64,000 nt of DNA, from assembly GCF_003182155.1 (NCBI RefSeq), contig NZ_QGTG01000003.1, forward strand, positions 620,001 to 684,000. Direction: 5' to 3'. The DNA comes from Chitinophaga sp. S165. GTDB lineage: Bacteria; Bacteroidota; Bacteroidia; Chitinophagales; Chitinophagaceae. The position numbers and the translations under genes are program-made. Below, one piece after another: positions 26,895 through 35,409 of this stretch. The notes beneath the pieces are model-generated. The model saw only the letters and a program-made list of their open reading frames with translations. It did not search any database and had not been told where the DNA came from. The first letter of the stretch is position 1; the number at the start of each line of letters is the position of its first letter.

Positions 26895-27404
26895 CTAAGC
26901 AGTAAATTTCTTCGTGTCATCTGTGGAAGCCTCATCCGATGGAGGATAGTTTCCCATACCTGCTGATACAGCTGGATCGTCAGACAACTTTGTATTTATA
27001 TTGATCTCCCCTTGCAGCAACCTTGCAACAGGACAATTCATGGCGATCCAAAGCAGCCGTTCCTTTTGTGCTTCGGTCACAGGCTGACCAAACGAGAGCG
27101 TCCTGAAAATCGAGGTCTTGAATGGCTCTGTTTGTTGGATCATATTTACCGAACAATGTATGTCTGTGATGTTCCATCCTTTCTCTTTAACATACATGCG
27201 TAGTGTTGTCAATGTACAGCCTATCAGTCCGGATAGCACCGTTGTAAACGGATCGGGACCGATGTCGTGACCGCCGTTGAACGTAGGTTCATCGAGTATC
27301 AGCTGACCTGCCCGCCAGTTAATGATAACTTCCTGACGGTCTTTAACGAGATCTCCAGTGATATCTTTCGGGAACAGACGTAGCGTTTGCTTTTTACGTA
27401 TCAT
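26895..27404 (-). CDS. OsmC/Ohr-family peroxiredoxin-like protein
   Basis: 169 aa. It has the OsmC fold pattern with two cysteines at the expected sites: one in LIGCTLTTLR and the second in MNCPVARLL. GPDPFTTVLSG precedes the first. These proteins reduce organic hydroperoxides using the Cys pair. It sits in a minus-strand run with an AhpD-like gene and methionine sulfoxide reductase, which supports an oxidative-stress role. Confidence 0.87.
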   Translation of the reverse strand: MIRKKQTLRLFPKDITGDLVKDRQEVIINWRAGQLILDEPTFNGGHDIGPDPFTTVLSGLIGCTLTTLRMYVKEKGWNITDIHCSVNMIQQTEPFKTSIFRTLSFGQPVTEAQKERLLWIAMNCPVARLLQGEININTKLSDDPAVSAGMGNYPPSDEASTDDTKKFTA

Positions 27405-27437
27405 ATTCTGCAGATTTTGGAAAATTGTTAGTTCGTC

Positions 27438-27977
27438 TTAGGAAATTTGTACTGTTACGTGTGGAAAGTCGATAGGGACGTTTGTAATTGCATATAATAA
27501 ATTAAGCGTGGTGATGTTGCCAACAGCAAGTACAACGTCCACCAGGTGCCCCTGATCATATCCGGCTTCGTAGAAGTCTAACAGAACGGACCCGGAGATA
27601 TGCCCTTTTGTGAACGCAATGTTATGTGCCAAAGCTGCAATAGCTTTCAAGTTATGATCAAACTGAACGTTGTTGGCACGTATCTCCAATATCTGTTCAT
27701 TATTAAAACCAATACGTTCAGCTACTGCGCTATGAACGCTAAGACAATATGGACATTGATTGACCTGGCTTACGACGAGGTTTATCACTTCCCGCTCGCG
27801 ATATGTCAACGAGTTCTTTTGTATGAAGTAATTGAAGTAGTTCTCAAGGCCGTTTTCGCTGCTGGTAAAGGCCAATAGGATATTCGGGACTTTGCCGAAA
27901 ATGTCTTTCAGCTCATCAAAGATTCTTTTGTTTGTTTCCGAAACGTTTTGTTCGTCCGGCATTAAAAACTTGTTCAT
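27438..27977 (-). CDS. carboxymuconolactone decarboxylase/AhpD-like alkylhydroperoxidase
   Basis: 179 aa. The AhpD-like core CPYCLSVHSAVAERIG holds the CxxC and the downstream His used in peroxidase chemistry. The family is often paired with OsmC or methionine sulfoxide reductases, as it is here: the OsmC gene follows 33 bases downstream in the same direction. Confidence 0.87.
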   Translation of the reverse strand: MNKFLMPDEQNVSETNKRIFDELKDIFGKVPNILLAFTSSENGLENYFNYFIQKNSLTYREREVINLVVSQVNQCPYCLSVHSAVAERIGFNNEQILEIRANNVQFDHNLKAIAALAHNIAFTKGHISGSVLLDFYEAGYDQGHLVDVVLAVGNITTLNLLYAITNVPIDFPHVTVQIS

Positions 27978-28070
27978 AAAAAATAGTAATTAGAAAGAGT
28001 TATTGCCTGCGTTTATTTGTGTGCCGGCAGGATCGATTCCGTTAAAACATTTTTGTACAGATGATTTCAA

Positions 28071-28364
28071 TTAGCGCTCCGCCCGGATGTCTCCATACTT
28101 CTCCGGGTATTTGTTAAACATCATAGCGACAAAGCCGCATTCCGGAATTATTTTCAGACTGTTTTCACGTGCATAATCGGTTACTGCATTTACCAGTACC
28201 CTTCCATATCCACTTTTTCGCTGAGTTAGGCCAATACTTGTAAACCCTGCTCTTAGTATACCAGGAGTAATGTTAACCGTCATTCTTCCGACCTCCTTGC
28301 CATCTACATTTAGTGAAAAAAAAGAAATTCCTTTTTCTCCTTCGTGCATTTCGATCTTTTCCAT
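28071..28364 (-). CDS. small GNAT-family N-acetyltransferase (YjdJ-like)
   Basis: 97 aa from the ATG at 28364; the open frame continues to a TTG at 28397, which is less likely. It matches the compact single-domain GCN5-related family: a beta-strand half, then QRKSGYGRVLVNAVTDYA for CoA binding and IIPECGFV with a conserved Cys. Substrate unknown. It sits between msr and AhpD-like genes on the minus strand. Confidence 0.8.
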   Translation of the reverse strand: MEKIEMHEGEKGISFFSLNVDGKEVGRMTVNITPGILRAGFTSIGLTQRKSGYGRVLVNAVTDYARENSLKIIPECGFVAMMFNKYPEKYGDIRAER

Positions 28365-28432
28365 TTTATATAGTTTTTTAAATAATTGAACATTCAAATG
28401 ACAATCTTACATGGATATATATGAGGGCTTTG

Positions 28433-29407
28433 TTATTGCTTTAATTTGTCACGGTATGTATTCCGGAGCTTCGATAGTTTCGGATCAATAATTGCCTGGC
28501 AATACCCTCGTTCCTGATTCCTGCTATAGTAATTCTGGTGGGAATCTTCCGCTTTATAGAAATGTTCAAACATTTCCAGTTGAGTGATAATCATATCCGA
28601 ATATGATTTTTGCATTTCATCAATAATCCTTAACGCGGCTTGCTTTTCTTCTTCAGTTCTGTAAAAGATTATGCTACGATATTGGGAGCCCTCGTCAGTG
28701 CCCTGCCTGTTTACAGTCGTGGGATTATGGGTGCTCAGATGTATTCTCAGTAAATCGTCAAATGAAATTTCATTTGGGTTGTACGTGATTTCCACCACTT
28801 CAGCATGGCCTGTAGTACCGCTACAAACCTCTCTGTACGTTGGGTTAATAACAGTTCCGCCACTGTAACCACTTTCCACTTTTGTTACTCCGATAATCTG
28901 TTGGAAAATAGCCTCGGTACACCAGAAACAGCCACCTCCAAAATCTATTTTCTTTTCACTGACATCTATTTTTTTAAGAGAAATTGCATTCATGCAATAA
29001 CGAAGGCCACTGGGTTTTGGCCCGTCCTGAAAAACATGCCCCAAATGAGCATCACATGTATTACATATCGCTTCAATACGCAGCATCCCCAAAGTGTTAT
29101 CTTTACGATAGGCGATCGCATTTTCCTTTATAGGCTGAGTGAATGAAGGCCAACCTGTTCTGCTTTCGAACTTTGTGTCAGCATCAAAAAGTTCTGTATC
29201 GCAACAGATACAGGCATATCTTCCAGGTTCGAAATAAGAACAGAGGTCAGAGCTGAATGGACGCTCTGTGCCCTTCAACCGGGTTATATTAAACTGCCAG
29301 GGGGTAAGAATTGCTTTCCACTCTTCTTGTGTCTTTTCCACTCTTTTATCAGGAGCTGGATTGCCGTTATTGGCAAACTTTATCACGTCAAGCCATTTGA
29401 GCATCAT
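28433..29407 (-). CDS. msrBA: bifunctional peptide-methionine sulfoxide reductase MsrB-MsrA
   Basis: 324 aa from the ATG at 29407; the frame upstream of this has no family similarity and opens at a TTG. MsrB occupies ~30-147 with two zinc CxxC pairs (around 66-69 and 115-118), RTGWPSFTQP and catalytic Cys138 in LRYCMN. MsrA follows at ~153-310 with catalytic Cys160 in GGGCFWC, GYSGG and TGHAEVVE. The order MsrB then MsrA is less common than MsrA-MsrB. It repairs both methionine-S- and R-sulfoxide in proteins. No signal peptide, so cytoplasmic. Confidence 0.95.
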   Translation of the reverse strand: MMLKWLDVIKFANNGNPAPDKRVEKTQEEWKAILTPWQFNITRLKGTERPFSSDLCSYFEPGRYACICCDTELFDADTKFESRTGWPSFTQPIKENAIAYRKDNTLGMLRIEAICNTCDAHLGHVFQDGPKPSGLRYCMNAISLKKIDVSEKKIDFGGGCFWCTEAIFQQIIGVTKVESGYSGGTVINPTYREVCSGTTGHAEVVEITYNPNEISFDDLLRIHLSTHNPTTVNRQGTDEGSQYRSIIFYRTEEEKQAALRIIDEMQKSYSDMIITQLEMFEHFYKAEDSHQNYYSRNQERGYCQAIIDPKLSKLRNTYRDKLKQ

Positions 29408-29420
29408 TGAAACTTTAAGG

Positions 29421-29864
29421 TTAAAAAATTGATTCGACCGTATACATCTTGTCATTGAAAACGAATGAGTCGTTCTCTTTTCTATCCATGAGTTTCCGAT
29501 AAAACGGTGCCTCGGGTGACATTGCAACGAAATGTTTTCCGTCAAGGTCAAACTGGCACGCAGGTATTCCTATAATATAATAATCGCCATTGACCAATGC
29601 AACAGCGCCTTTCGTTACAGCGTCTTTGCTACTGAAATCTAAGTCACGGAGCTGCTTGATTTCGTTCTCCCGCTGATGGATTTGCCTTTCCATTGCTTGT
29701 AAAAATTCTTCGGTCTGCTCTCTGTGTGAATTGTCGTCAGCATCACGGACGTCCTCAAGATTCAGATCACCATCGCTTTGATAGCTGGCATATTCATCCT
29801 TCAGGCGCTGAAGGGTTTCCTGGTGAGCCTTTATGAGTTTCGCCTTTAAAGTAATTTTATCCAT
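29421..29864 (-). CDS. Gre-factor-like protein (coiled coil plus C-terminal GreA-type domain)
   Basis: 147 aa. The first ~75 residues are charged helices suited to a coiled coil with acidic DGDLNLEDVRDADD, and the second part has VALVNGDYYIIGI, which recalls the FKBP-like C-terminal domain of GreA/GreB. It lies 13 bases upstream of msrBA on the same strand. Bacteroidota contain small GreA/GreB-like proteins in stress clusters. Assignment is by overall layout, not by a decisive motif. Confidence 0.65.
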   Translation of the reverse strand: MDKITLKAKLIKAHQETLQRLKDEYASYQSDGDLNLEDVRDADDNSHREQTEEFLQAMERQIHQRENEIKQLRDLDFSSKDAVTKGAVALVNGDYYIIGIPACQFDLDGKHFVAMSPEAPFYRKLMDRKENDSFVFNDKMYTVESIF

Positions 29865-29938
29865 CTGGTCTCTTTATTAGCTAGTACGGTATCGTATGAA
29901 TAATGATCACCTGGTTTTGATATTATTAGCTCTTGTTG

Positions 29939-30292
29939 CTATCCTTTAAAATATCGTTCTTCTACAACCTGATCGTTTTCCCATAGCGAACGGACAATTT
30001 CGTGCAGGTAGATATTGCTTCCATCCTTCATGTCAAAATCTAAAATGTATTCGGAAAAAGATACATTGTCGTCGGTGATGGACCGGAGAAGCGTAATCTC
30101 ATTTACCTTTTGAATGGAGCCGACAAATTCGGTTAGCTTCTGCATCGCCATCTGCTTGCCATCAGTAATTCTTCCGTCAAATTCAATGGTCTGGATATTG
30201 GAGGCGTAATACTTTTCCGCAGCGTCAATAAGTTGACCACTGGTTACCATTTTATTCATGTCGTTTGATAATTCTTTCAGATTCTTGTTCAT
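29939..30292 (-). CDS. NTF2-like/SnoaL-like small protein
   Basis: 117 aa. It has the NTF2-like pattern of helices followed by beta strands (AEKYYASNIQTIEFDGR, then ITDGKQMAMQKLTEF, and a final YILDFDMKDG...VEERYFKG). Fold-level assignment only; function unknown. First gene at the upstream end of the minus-strand stress run. Confidence 0.75.
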   Translation of the reverse strand: MNKNLKELSNDMNKMVTSGQLIDAAEKYYASNIQTIEFDGRITDGKQMAMQKLTEFVGSIQKVNEITLLRSITDDNVSFSEYILDFDMKDGSNIYLHEIVRSLWENDQVVEERYFKG

Positions 30293-30509
30293 TGTTTTAT
30301 TTTTTTTGCATGAATAATACTTGTATTGAACTAATTGATTTTAGACTTCTTTATTTGTGAACGTAACCGTTCATAATCCGGCTTTTCGCCATTTTTTATG
30401 ACCAGCTTTTTACAGAACTGGTTACTTTCCGTTACAGTCATGTTGCTGATATTGCCACCCTATGATGCGTTCGAATAAGCAAAAGTGAAAAATGGCGGAC
30501 TCGTTTAAA

Positions 30510-30523
30510 GTGACATTTGTCAC
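30510..30523. promoter_or_regulatory. Crp/Fnr-type palindrome 1
   Basis: GTGACATTTGTCAC, perfect in both half-sites. This is the general operator form of Crp/Fnr regulators and lies in the divergent region upstream of the stress genes and the DoxX-like gene. Confidence 0.6.
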
Positions 30524-30602
30524 AGAATAGAATGATAATCCTTTGTATGGCTATTATGGAGTTAAAACTCCCAACATGTAACATTAATTTTTTCTTTTTT
30601 TT

Positions 30603-30616
30603 GTGACTAATGTCAC
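30603..30616. promoter_or_regulatory. Crp/Fnr-type palindrome 2
   Basis: GTGACTAATGTCAC, perfect in both half-sites, 93 bases after the first copy (start to start) and 99 bases before the DoxX-like start. Confidence 0.6.
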
Positions 30617-30714
30617 TTAAAAGCAGAAGACTCCTTGCGTCCTTTGCAAGAGAAATGCTTGTGTTGATGGACCGTAAGGCAATCACGCATCCCTGATATA
30701 CATAGTGTCAATTA

Positions 30715-31167
30715 ATGATAAGATCCATGATGAAAAGGGTTTTTCCAACTGCACAAATACTGTTACGTATCTCATTAGGAGCCGGCTTCATACTACCGGT
30801 ACTGGATCGTATTGGCATTTTAGGCACACCGGGCAGTGCTAATGTATCATGGGGGAATTGGGCCAATTTTGCCGTTTACGCGAATAATTTGATGCCTTAC
30901 TTTTCTCCCAAAATAGCTTCGGTCTTTGGCTTGATAGCTACTATTGGCGAAGGGTTAATTGGCGTGTTGCTTATTATTGGTTATAAGATCAAACTCGCCG
31001 CTTATGGTAGCTTCGCGCTTACGTTGGTATTTGCGCTCAGTATGCTTTTCTTTACTGGCTACCGGTCGCCATTTGATTATTCCGTTTTCCCGGTCAGCTT
31101 CGCCAGCCTGCTATTAGCTTCACTTCAAACACGAGGGAGGCAGGAAAATCAATTAACTGTTCTATAA
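30715..31167 (+). CDS. DoxX-like membrane protein
   Basis: 150 aa with four hydrophobic segments (about 15-35, 60-80, 85-110, 115-140), as in the DoxX/DoxD family. It has RISLGAGFILPVLDRIG, and the loop with GSANVSWGNWANFAVYANNLMPY (long segment) precedes the second helix. Some DoxX-type proteins link quinone or thiol metabolism to oxidative stress. Location is the inner membrane. Two Crp/Fnr-type sites lie upstream. Confidence 0.75.
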   Translation: MIRSMMKRVFPTAQILLRISLGAGFILPVLDRIGILGTPGSANVSWGNWANFAVYANNLMPYFSPKIASVFGLIATIGEGLIGVLLIIGYKIKLAAYGSFALTLVFALSMLFFTGYRSPFDYSVFPVSFASLLLASLQTRGRQENQLTVL

Positions 31168-31284
31168 CAGGAACCTGGGTGAGTGTCGACTTGTTGTTGC
31201 GTAAAATCAGCTTTATGAATGCCATATTATAGGAATTGCAAAGGTGATGGTAGATGACTTTATATAACGCTAAATATTAAACAG

Positions 31285-31689
31285 ATGAAATTAAGACCTG
31301 AATCCTTTCCGCTTCCTACCGGACCCGAGGGTGTCATTCCTTCGCTTATTGAGCGATTTAACTTCGGGAACGTCGATGCGATGATGGCGTTGCATGATCC
31401 GCACTCTGTGTTCGTCGAAAACGACGGCCGGCTCTTAACTGATCGCGCAGCGATCGCCGCACGACTTGATCGTGATCTCAAACTCGGCCTGCCACTGGCA
31501 GCAACTGTGCGTCACGTGTTCGTTGCGGGGGATATCGCTCAGATAGTGGTGGACTGGTCTATTGCGGGCAAGGATTCCGACGGCAACCAAGTGCAACTCG
31601 CAGGCTCGGCATGCGATATCGTGCGCCGGGGTGAGGATGGCTTCTGGCGGTACTTTATCGACAATAATCAGGGAACGGCCGTGCGATAG
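31285..31689 (+). CDS. SnoaL/NTF2-like protein, GC-rich, possibly transferred
   Basis: 134 aa. NTF2-like pattern: SLIERFNFGNVDAMMALHDPHSVFVENDGR with DIVRRGEDGFWRYFIDN at the end, typical of DUF4440/SnoaL-like proteins. Codons are much richer in G and C (gcgcgccgg, ctcggcctg) than in the neighbours, suggesting recent transfer from a GC-rich donor. Function unknown; hydrolase, isomerase or stress-tolerance roles are all known in this fold. Confidence 0.75.
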   Translation: MKLRPESFPLPTGPEGVIPSLIERFNFGNVDAMMALHDPHSVFVENDGRLLTDRAAIAARLDRDLKLGLPLAATVRHVFVAGDIAQIVVDWSIAGKDSDGNQVQLAGSACDIVRRGEDGFWRYFIDNNQGTAVR

Positions 31690-31810
31690 TCCGTCTGGCG
31701 GGTCCACCGCCAATGGCGATCGAGCCACGGAATAAAAGTCGAAATGCTGCTATTTTTGCAAGATCCGGAGTAGGCTATTTCTAACTATTTCGATAATTTT
31801 AAACTAAGGG

Positions 31811-31843
31811 AAAACACTTGAGGCATCGACTTCAAGTGTTTTT
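31811..31843 (+). terminator. intrinsic terminator
   Basis: AAAACACTTGA and TCAAGTGTTTT form a perfect stem with a 10-base loop followed by more Ts. It lies downstream of the SnoaL-like gene and just before the UDG-family start. Confidence 0.7.
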
Positions 31844-31856
31844 ATGCATTTGTAAA

Positions 31857-32447
31857 ATGGACATAATACTTTCGAAAATCAGAAGTTGCACTGTTTGCAA
31901 AGATTTTTTGCCTAACGTTCCCAGACCGATTATTCAGGCGAGCACGGTTTCGAAGATTGTAATAATAGGGCAGGCTCCAGGCCGAAAAGTTCAGGATAGT
32001 GGTATTCCGTGGGACGATGCCAGCGGTAATAATTTAAGAGAATGGTTGGGCGTCGATAAACAAACGTTTTACAACGAAAAGGTCTTTGGGCTTATCCCAA
32101 TGGGCTTCTGTTTCCCAGGCAGCGGAAAATCAGGCGATTTGCCGCCAAGACCAGAATGCGCGCCCTTATGGCATCAGCAGCTTTTAACATCAATGACAGA
32201 GATAAAATTGACCTTATTGATCGGGCAATATGCGCAGAACTATTATTTGAAAAATGCTGCTAAGAGTACTTTAACGGAGACAGTAAAAAGCTACAACGAC
32301 TACCTGCCAGATTATATCCCATTACCGCACCCATCGCCGAGGAACAACATCTGGCAAAAGAAGAACACATGGTTTAAGGAAAGTCTGATAAAAGTATTAC
32401 AAGAAAGGGTAGGGGCGCTGCTGAATGATGACAAATATAGTTTGTAA
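31857..32447 (+). CDS. uracil-DNA glycosylase family protein
   Basis: 196 aa from the ATG at 31857 (the open frame starts upstream at a TTG). UDG fold features: CTVCKDF near the N-terminus, IVIIGQAPGRKVQDSG (motif A) and PLPHPSPRNNIW (motif like the HPS of UDG). GxPWDDASGNNLREWL follows the first motif. Whether it excises uracil or is a UdgX-like or inactive relative cannot be told by eye. It converges on the MocR gene with a 6-base gap. Confidence 0.85.
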   Translation: MDIILSKIRSCTVCKDFLPNVPRPIIQASTVSKIVIIGQAPGRKVQDSGIPWDDASGNNLREWLGVDKQTFYNEKVFGLIPMGFCFPGSGKSGDLPPRPECAPLWHQQLLTSMTEIKLTLLIGQYAQNYYLKNAAKSTLTETVKSYNDYLPDYIPLPHPSPRNNIWQKKNTWFKESLIKVLQERVGALLNDDKYSL

Positions 32448-32453
32448 TTTTTC

Positions 32454-33980
32454 CTATTGTTTTCCGGCAAATGGAGTGAGCGCCTTTTTCCATATATCAA
32501 TTGCATCTGCCATTTCTTTTTCATCTAAAGAGCAATAGCCTATACGTATGAAATCATTTGGCCTGTAAGTATCTGGCTGAAAAAAATAATTACTGCCGTC
32601 ACTGATCTTTAATCCTAACTTTCCGGCATTCAGCGCAACTGCTCTGCCACTTATGTCCTTTCTGTAAGCGGCCCAGATGGCCAGTCCGCCGTTCGGCTGC
32701 GTAAACGTTAAATATTCTCCCAGTTGTTCACGAAGCAGCCGGCAAGTATTTTCTAACCGTTCCTGATAAACCTTATGTGACTTTTTGAGGTGCCGGGAAA
32801 TGTCACCGGTACTTAAAAGTTCGGCCGTCGCTTCTTCCAGTAATTGTTCACCTTGCCGGTCTATTAACTTGCGAATGGCGGCAGCTTCGTTTATTACCAC
32901 TTCGGGAGCCACTATGAACCCGATTCGAATGCCAGGTGCAATGCTTTTGCAAAAAGAGCCTACATAAATAATATGTCCGCCGGTATCCAGACTAGCCAGA
33001 GGTAAAAGAGGATTGCTTGAAAAATGATAATCGAAATCATAGTCGTCTTCAAGCAATGCAAATCCGTACTCGTGGGCAAGGTTCATAAGTCGCATACGTC
33101 GTTCTGCACTCAGCGTAACAGTGGTCGGCCGGTGGTGATGAGGTATAATATAGATCATCCTCGGCACTGCCCTTTTACATAATTGCTCAATCGTGTCTAC
33201 ATCCATGCCGTCTTCATCTACAGGAATAAATGTCAGATTTGCTCCTGCGAGCTTAAAGGTTTGATTTGCGTCCCTGTAACCGGGTTCTGGTACAAATACG
33301 CTGTCACCGGGACGGATAAGCAACTGTGTAGTTAAATAAATGGCCATCTGCGTCCCTTTCGTTATCAATATTTCTTTTTCGGTGATCTGCAGTCCTCTGG
33401 TCTTGTTGAGAAAATTAGCAAGCTCGACCCTGAGACGATAGGAACCATACTCTGGTCCATACATAAGAAATTGATTTCCTAAACGGCCCTTTCCGAATCT
33501 TCTGTACTCTCGTACCAGTTCCTCGATAGGGGCGATTCTGGGATCAGGAAAACCGTCGTCGATTTTATACAGGGGCGCCGGCATTCCCGGAAGATTGAGT
33601 TCCGTATTTGGATCTGTTTTCGTAGTTATATCAGAAGGTCGGTTTATCAGTGGATAAGCGGGGTGTCTGCTCCGTAATATTTTTTTGCTGTGTTGATTAA
33701 TTGTACGTGTTGAAGTATCAGGGAGGCGGCTGGACACATAAACACCACTTCTTTCTCTTGTTTCCACCCAGCCTTGTGCATTCAGTTCCTCATAGGTCGC
33801 TACTACTGTTTTGCGGTTAAGCTGCAGGCTCAGCGCAAGTTCACGTGATGGGGGAAGTGCCTGTCCTGGTTTCAGAATTCCATGGCAGATGAGTTGAACA
33901 ATTTCAGATTCCAATTGCCTGTAGAGAGGACTATAATCGTCGCCTTTTTTAAATGAAAGTTCAAGAAATTTTTCAATCAT
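32454..33980 (-). CDS. MocR/PdxR-type GntR regulator with aminotransferase domain
   Basis: 508 aa. N-terminal GntR winged helix at ~15-85 (LYRQLESEIVQLICHGILKPGQ, then LPPSRELALSLQLNRKTV). Then an aminotransferase class I/II-like PLP domain (~150-500) with the PLP lysine in VGSFCKSIAPGIRIGF and DDYDFDYHF. The family includes PdxR and GabR, regulators that bind PLP and sometimes a PLP adduct. It diverges from the oxidoreductase at 34133, with two direct repeats in the intergenic region that look like its operators. Confidence 0.92.
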   Translation of the reverse strand: MIEKFLELSFKKGDDYSPLYRQLESEIVQLICHGILKPGQALPPSRELALSLQLNRKTVVATYEELNAQGWVETRERSGVYVSSRLPDTSTRTINQHSKKILRSRHPAYPLINRPSDITTKTDPNTELNLPGMPAPLYKIDDGFPDPRIAPIEELVREYRRFGKGRLGNQFLMYGPEYGSYRLRVELANFLNKTRGLQITEKEILITKGTQMAIYLTTQLLIRPGDSVFVPEPGYRDANQTFKLAGANLTFIPVDEDGMDVDTIEQLCKRAVPRMIYIIPHHHRPTTVTLSAERRMRLMNLAHEYGFALLEDDYDFDYHFSSNPLLPLASLDTGGHIIYVGSFCKSIAPGIRIGFIVAPEVVINEAAAIRKLIDRQGEQLLEEATAELLSTGDISRHLKKSHKVYQERLENTCRLLREQLGEYLTFTQPNGGLAIWAAYRKDISGRAVALNAGKLGLKISDGSNYFFQPDTYRPNDFIRIGYCSLDEKEMADAIDIWKKALTPFAGKQ

Positions 33981-34016
33981 AATTGGACCCCTATATATTT
34001 AGAAATTGGCTCCCTA
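33981..34016. promoter_or_regulatory. two direct repeats between MocR gene and oxidoreductase
   Basis: AATTGGACCCCTA (33981-33993) and AATTGGCTCCCTA (34004-34016) differ in two positions and start 23 bases apart. MocR/PdxR proteins are known to bind direct repeats near their own start, so these are candidate operators. Confidence 0.5.
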
Positions 34017-34119
34017 AGGTAACTAAATTTAGCTCTAATTTTAGACCAACGTTAAGATATCATTGTGACTTTATAGATTAAAATCATACTGAAAACAACA
34101 CTATATGTCAACAACAAAA

Positions 34120-34130
34120 AAGGAGGTGTG
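34120..34130 (+). promoter_or_regulatory. strong ribosome-binding site of the oxidoreductase gene
   Basis: AAAGGAGGTG lies just before the ATG at 34133. Genes in Bacteroidota usually lack a strong SD, so this stands out and supports the start. Confidence 0.5.
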
Positions 34131-34132
34131 TT

Positions 34133-35050
34133 ATGAAAGCAATTATTGTAACTGACCAGACAGCCGGAGTAGCCGGAATGAAATTAGTAGAACGTCCGGA
34201 GCCGGAGGCAGCGATAAATGATGTAGTTGTTCAGGTTCACGCATCCAGTATTACCGGGGATGAAATTACATGGCCATCTACCTGGACCGACAGGTCAGGC
34301 CGCGACCGGAATCCCTCTATTCCTGGCCATGAGGTGGCTGGTGTAGTTACCGCCCTCGGTTATGGAACGACAGGGCTGTTTGTAGGACAGCGCGTATTCG
34401 GCCTTACAGATTGGTATCGCGACGGCACCCTGGCGGAATATGTAGCCGTTGAGGCACGTAACCTGTCACCATTGCCGGCAGATGTAGATTTTTCAGTTGG
34501 CGCGGCTCTTGTGATGCCTGGTCTGACCGCATGGCAGGGATTGTTTGATCATGGACGTCTCCAGGCAGGTCAGACTGTCCTTGTACATGGCGCGGCCGGC
34601 ATAGTGGGTTCAATGGCATCCCAGTTAGCACGTGCTGCCGGTGCATATGTCATCGGCACAGGCCGTGCAGGCGGTCGCCAGACAGCGCTCGATTTCGGTG
34701 CACATGAGTACATCGACCTTGAAAACGAAAAGCTACAGGACATCGGCAAAGTGGATTTAGTCTTCGATATCTTCGGCGGGGATATCGCCATGCAGTCCGC
34801 AAGCGTGATAAGGTCCGGAGGAAGGCTGGTGACCATCGCAGGGCCGACTGAAGCTCAGCCTGTCAATGGGTCGGCAATCGACTTTGTGGTCGAAGCAAAT
34901 CCAGGTCAATTGACTGAGATCGTACAAAGAGTGCGTGAGGGACTTCTGCGGGCTAGTATTGGCAATATAGCCAGCCTCAATGACGCCGTTGCGACCTACA
35001 ATTCCAGCAACCGTCCAAACGGGAAAACGATCATCCGCGTTCGTCCTTAG
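34133..35050 (+). CDS. NADPH-dependent quinone oxidoreductase/alcohol dehydrogenase family protein
   Basis: 305 aa. Medium-chain dehydrogenase/reductase without the zinc-binding cysteines: IPGHEVAGVV, LVHGAAGIVGSMASQLA (nucleotide-binding fold), IGTGRAGG, and FDIFGGD. It matches the quinone oxidoreductase (zeta-crystallin)-like branch. A strong Shine-Dalgarno GGAGGTG precedes the start, unlike most genes here. Divergent from, and probably regulated by, the MocR protein. Confidence 0.9.
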   Translation: MKAIIVTDQTAGVAGMKLVERPEPEAAINDVVVQVHASSITGDEITWPSTWTDRSGRDRNPSIPGHEVAGVVTALGYGTTGLFVGQRVFGLTDWYRDGTLAEYVAVEARNLSPLPADVDFSVGAALVMPGLTAWQGLFDHGRLQAGQTVLVHGAAGIVGSMASQLARAAGAYVIGTGRAGGRQTALDFGAHEYIDLENEKLQDIGKVDLVFDIFGGDIAMQSASVIRSGGRLVTIAGPTEAQPVNGSAIDFVVEANPGQLTEIVQRVREGLLRASIGNIASLNDAVATYNSSNRPNGKTIIRVRP

Positions 35051-35409
35051 AATCCGGGACCCTGAGGTGTATGCCTCCCGTCGATTATCGTTTCCATCTT
35101 CTTAAAACAGTAGAAAAGATGGAGTATGTACGCCCGTTTTTGGGATGGACATATTCCATTTTTCCTATGTTGGTAATGTAATGATCTTTCGGATTTGCGG
35201 AGGATAAATCAGAAGCTGGTAAGGCTACTCCAATCAGATTTACAGCCTTTCCAAACGGCACATATACAACAACTACAGAACTGCAGTATACTATAACGCT
35301 TATATACAGCATAAGGGAAAATTATTATTTCTCTGCATCCGCAAAACCTTTGAATTTATCGAAGCACATATATCATTGCCAGGCAAATGGCAATGAATGA
35401 AATTGTTGA
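35051..35409. other. intergenic region without clear gene
   Basis: 359 bases between the oxidoreductase and the AraC gene. A minus-strand 75-codon frame (35085-35312) shows no family features. Nothing else is seen. Confidence 0.4.

Larger units (their letters stand above)
30293..30714. other. divergent region between NTF2-like and DoxX-like genes
   Basis: 422 bases containing two palindromes of the GTGACnnnnGTCAC type (30510-30523 and 30603-30616). No ORF is supported: a minus-strand open frame across the region has no family features. Confidence 0.5.

Noticed and set aside
30438..30686. Minus-strand open frame of 82 codons between NTF2-like and DoxX genes
   Set aside because: It spans the Crp/Fnr palindromes and has no recognisable protein features.
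35085..35312. Minus-strand open frame of 75 codons
   Set aside because: No family match by eye and no start context; could be a remnant but nothing supports it.
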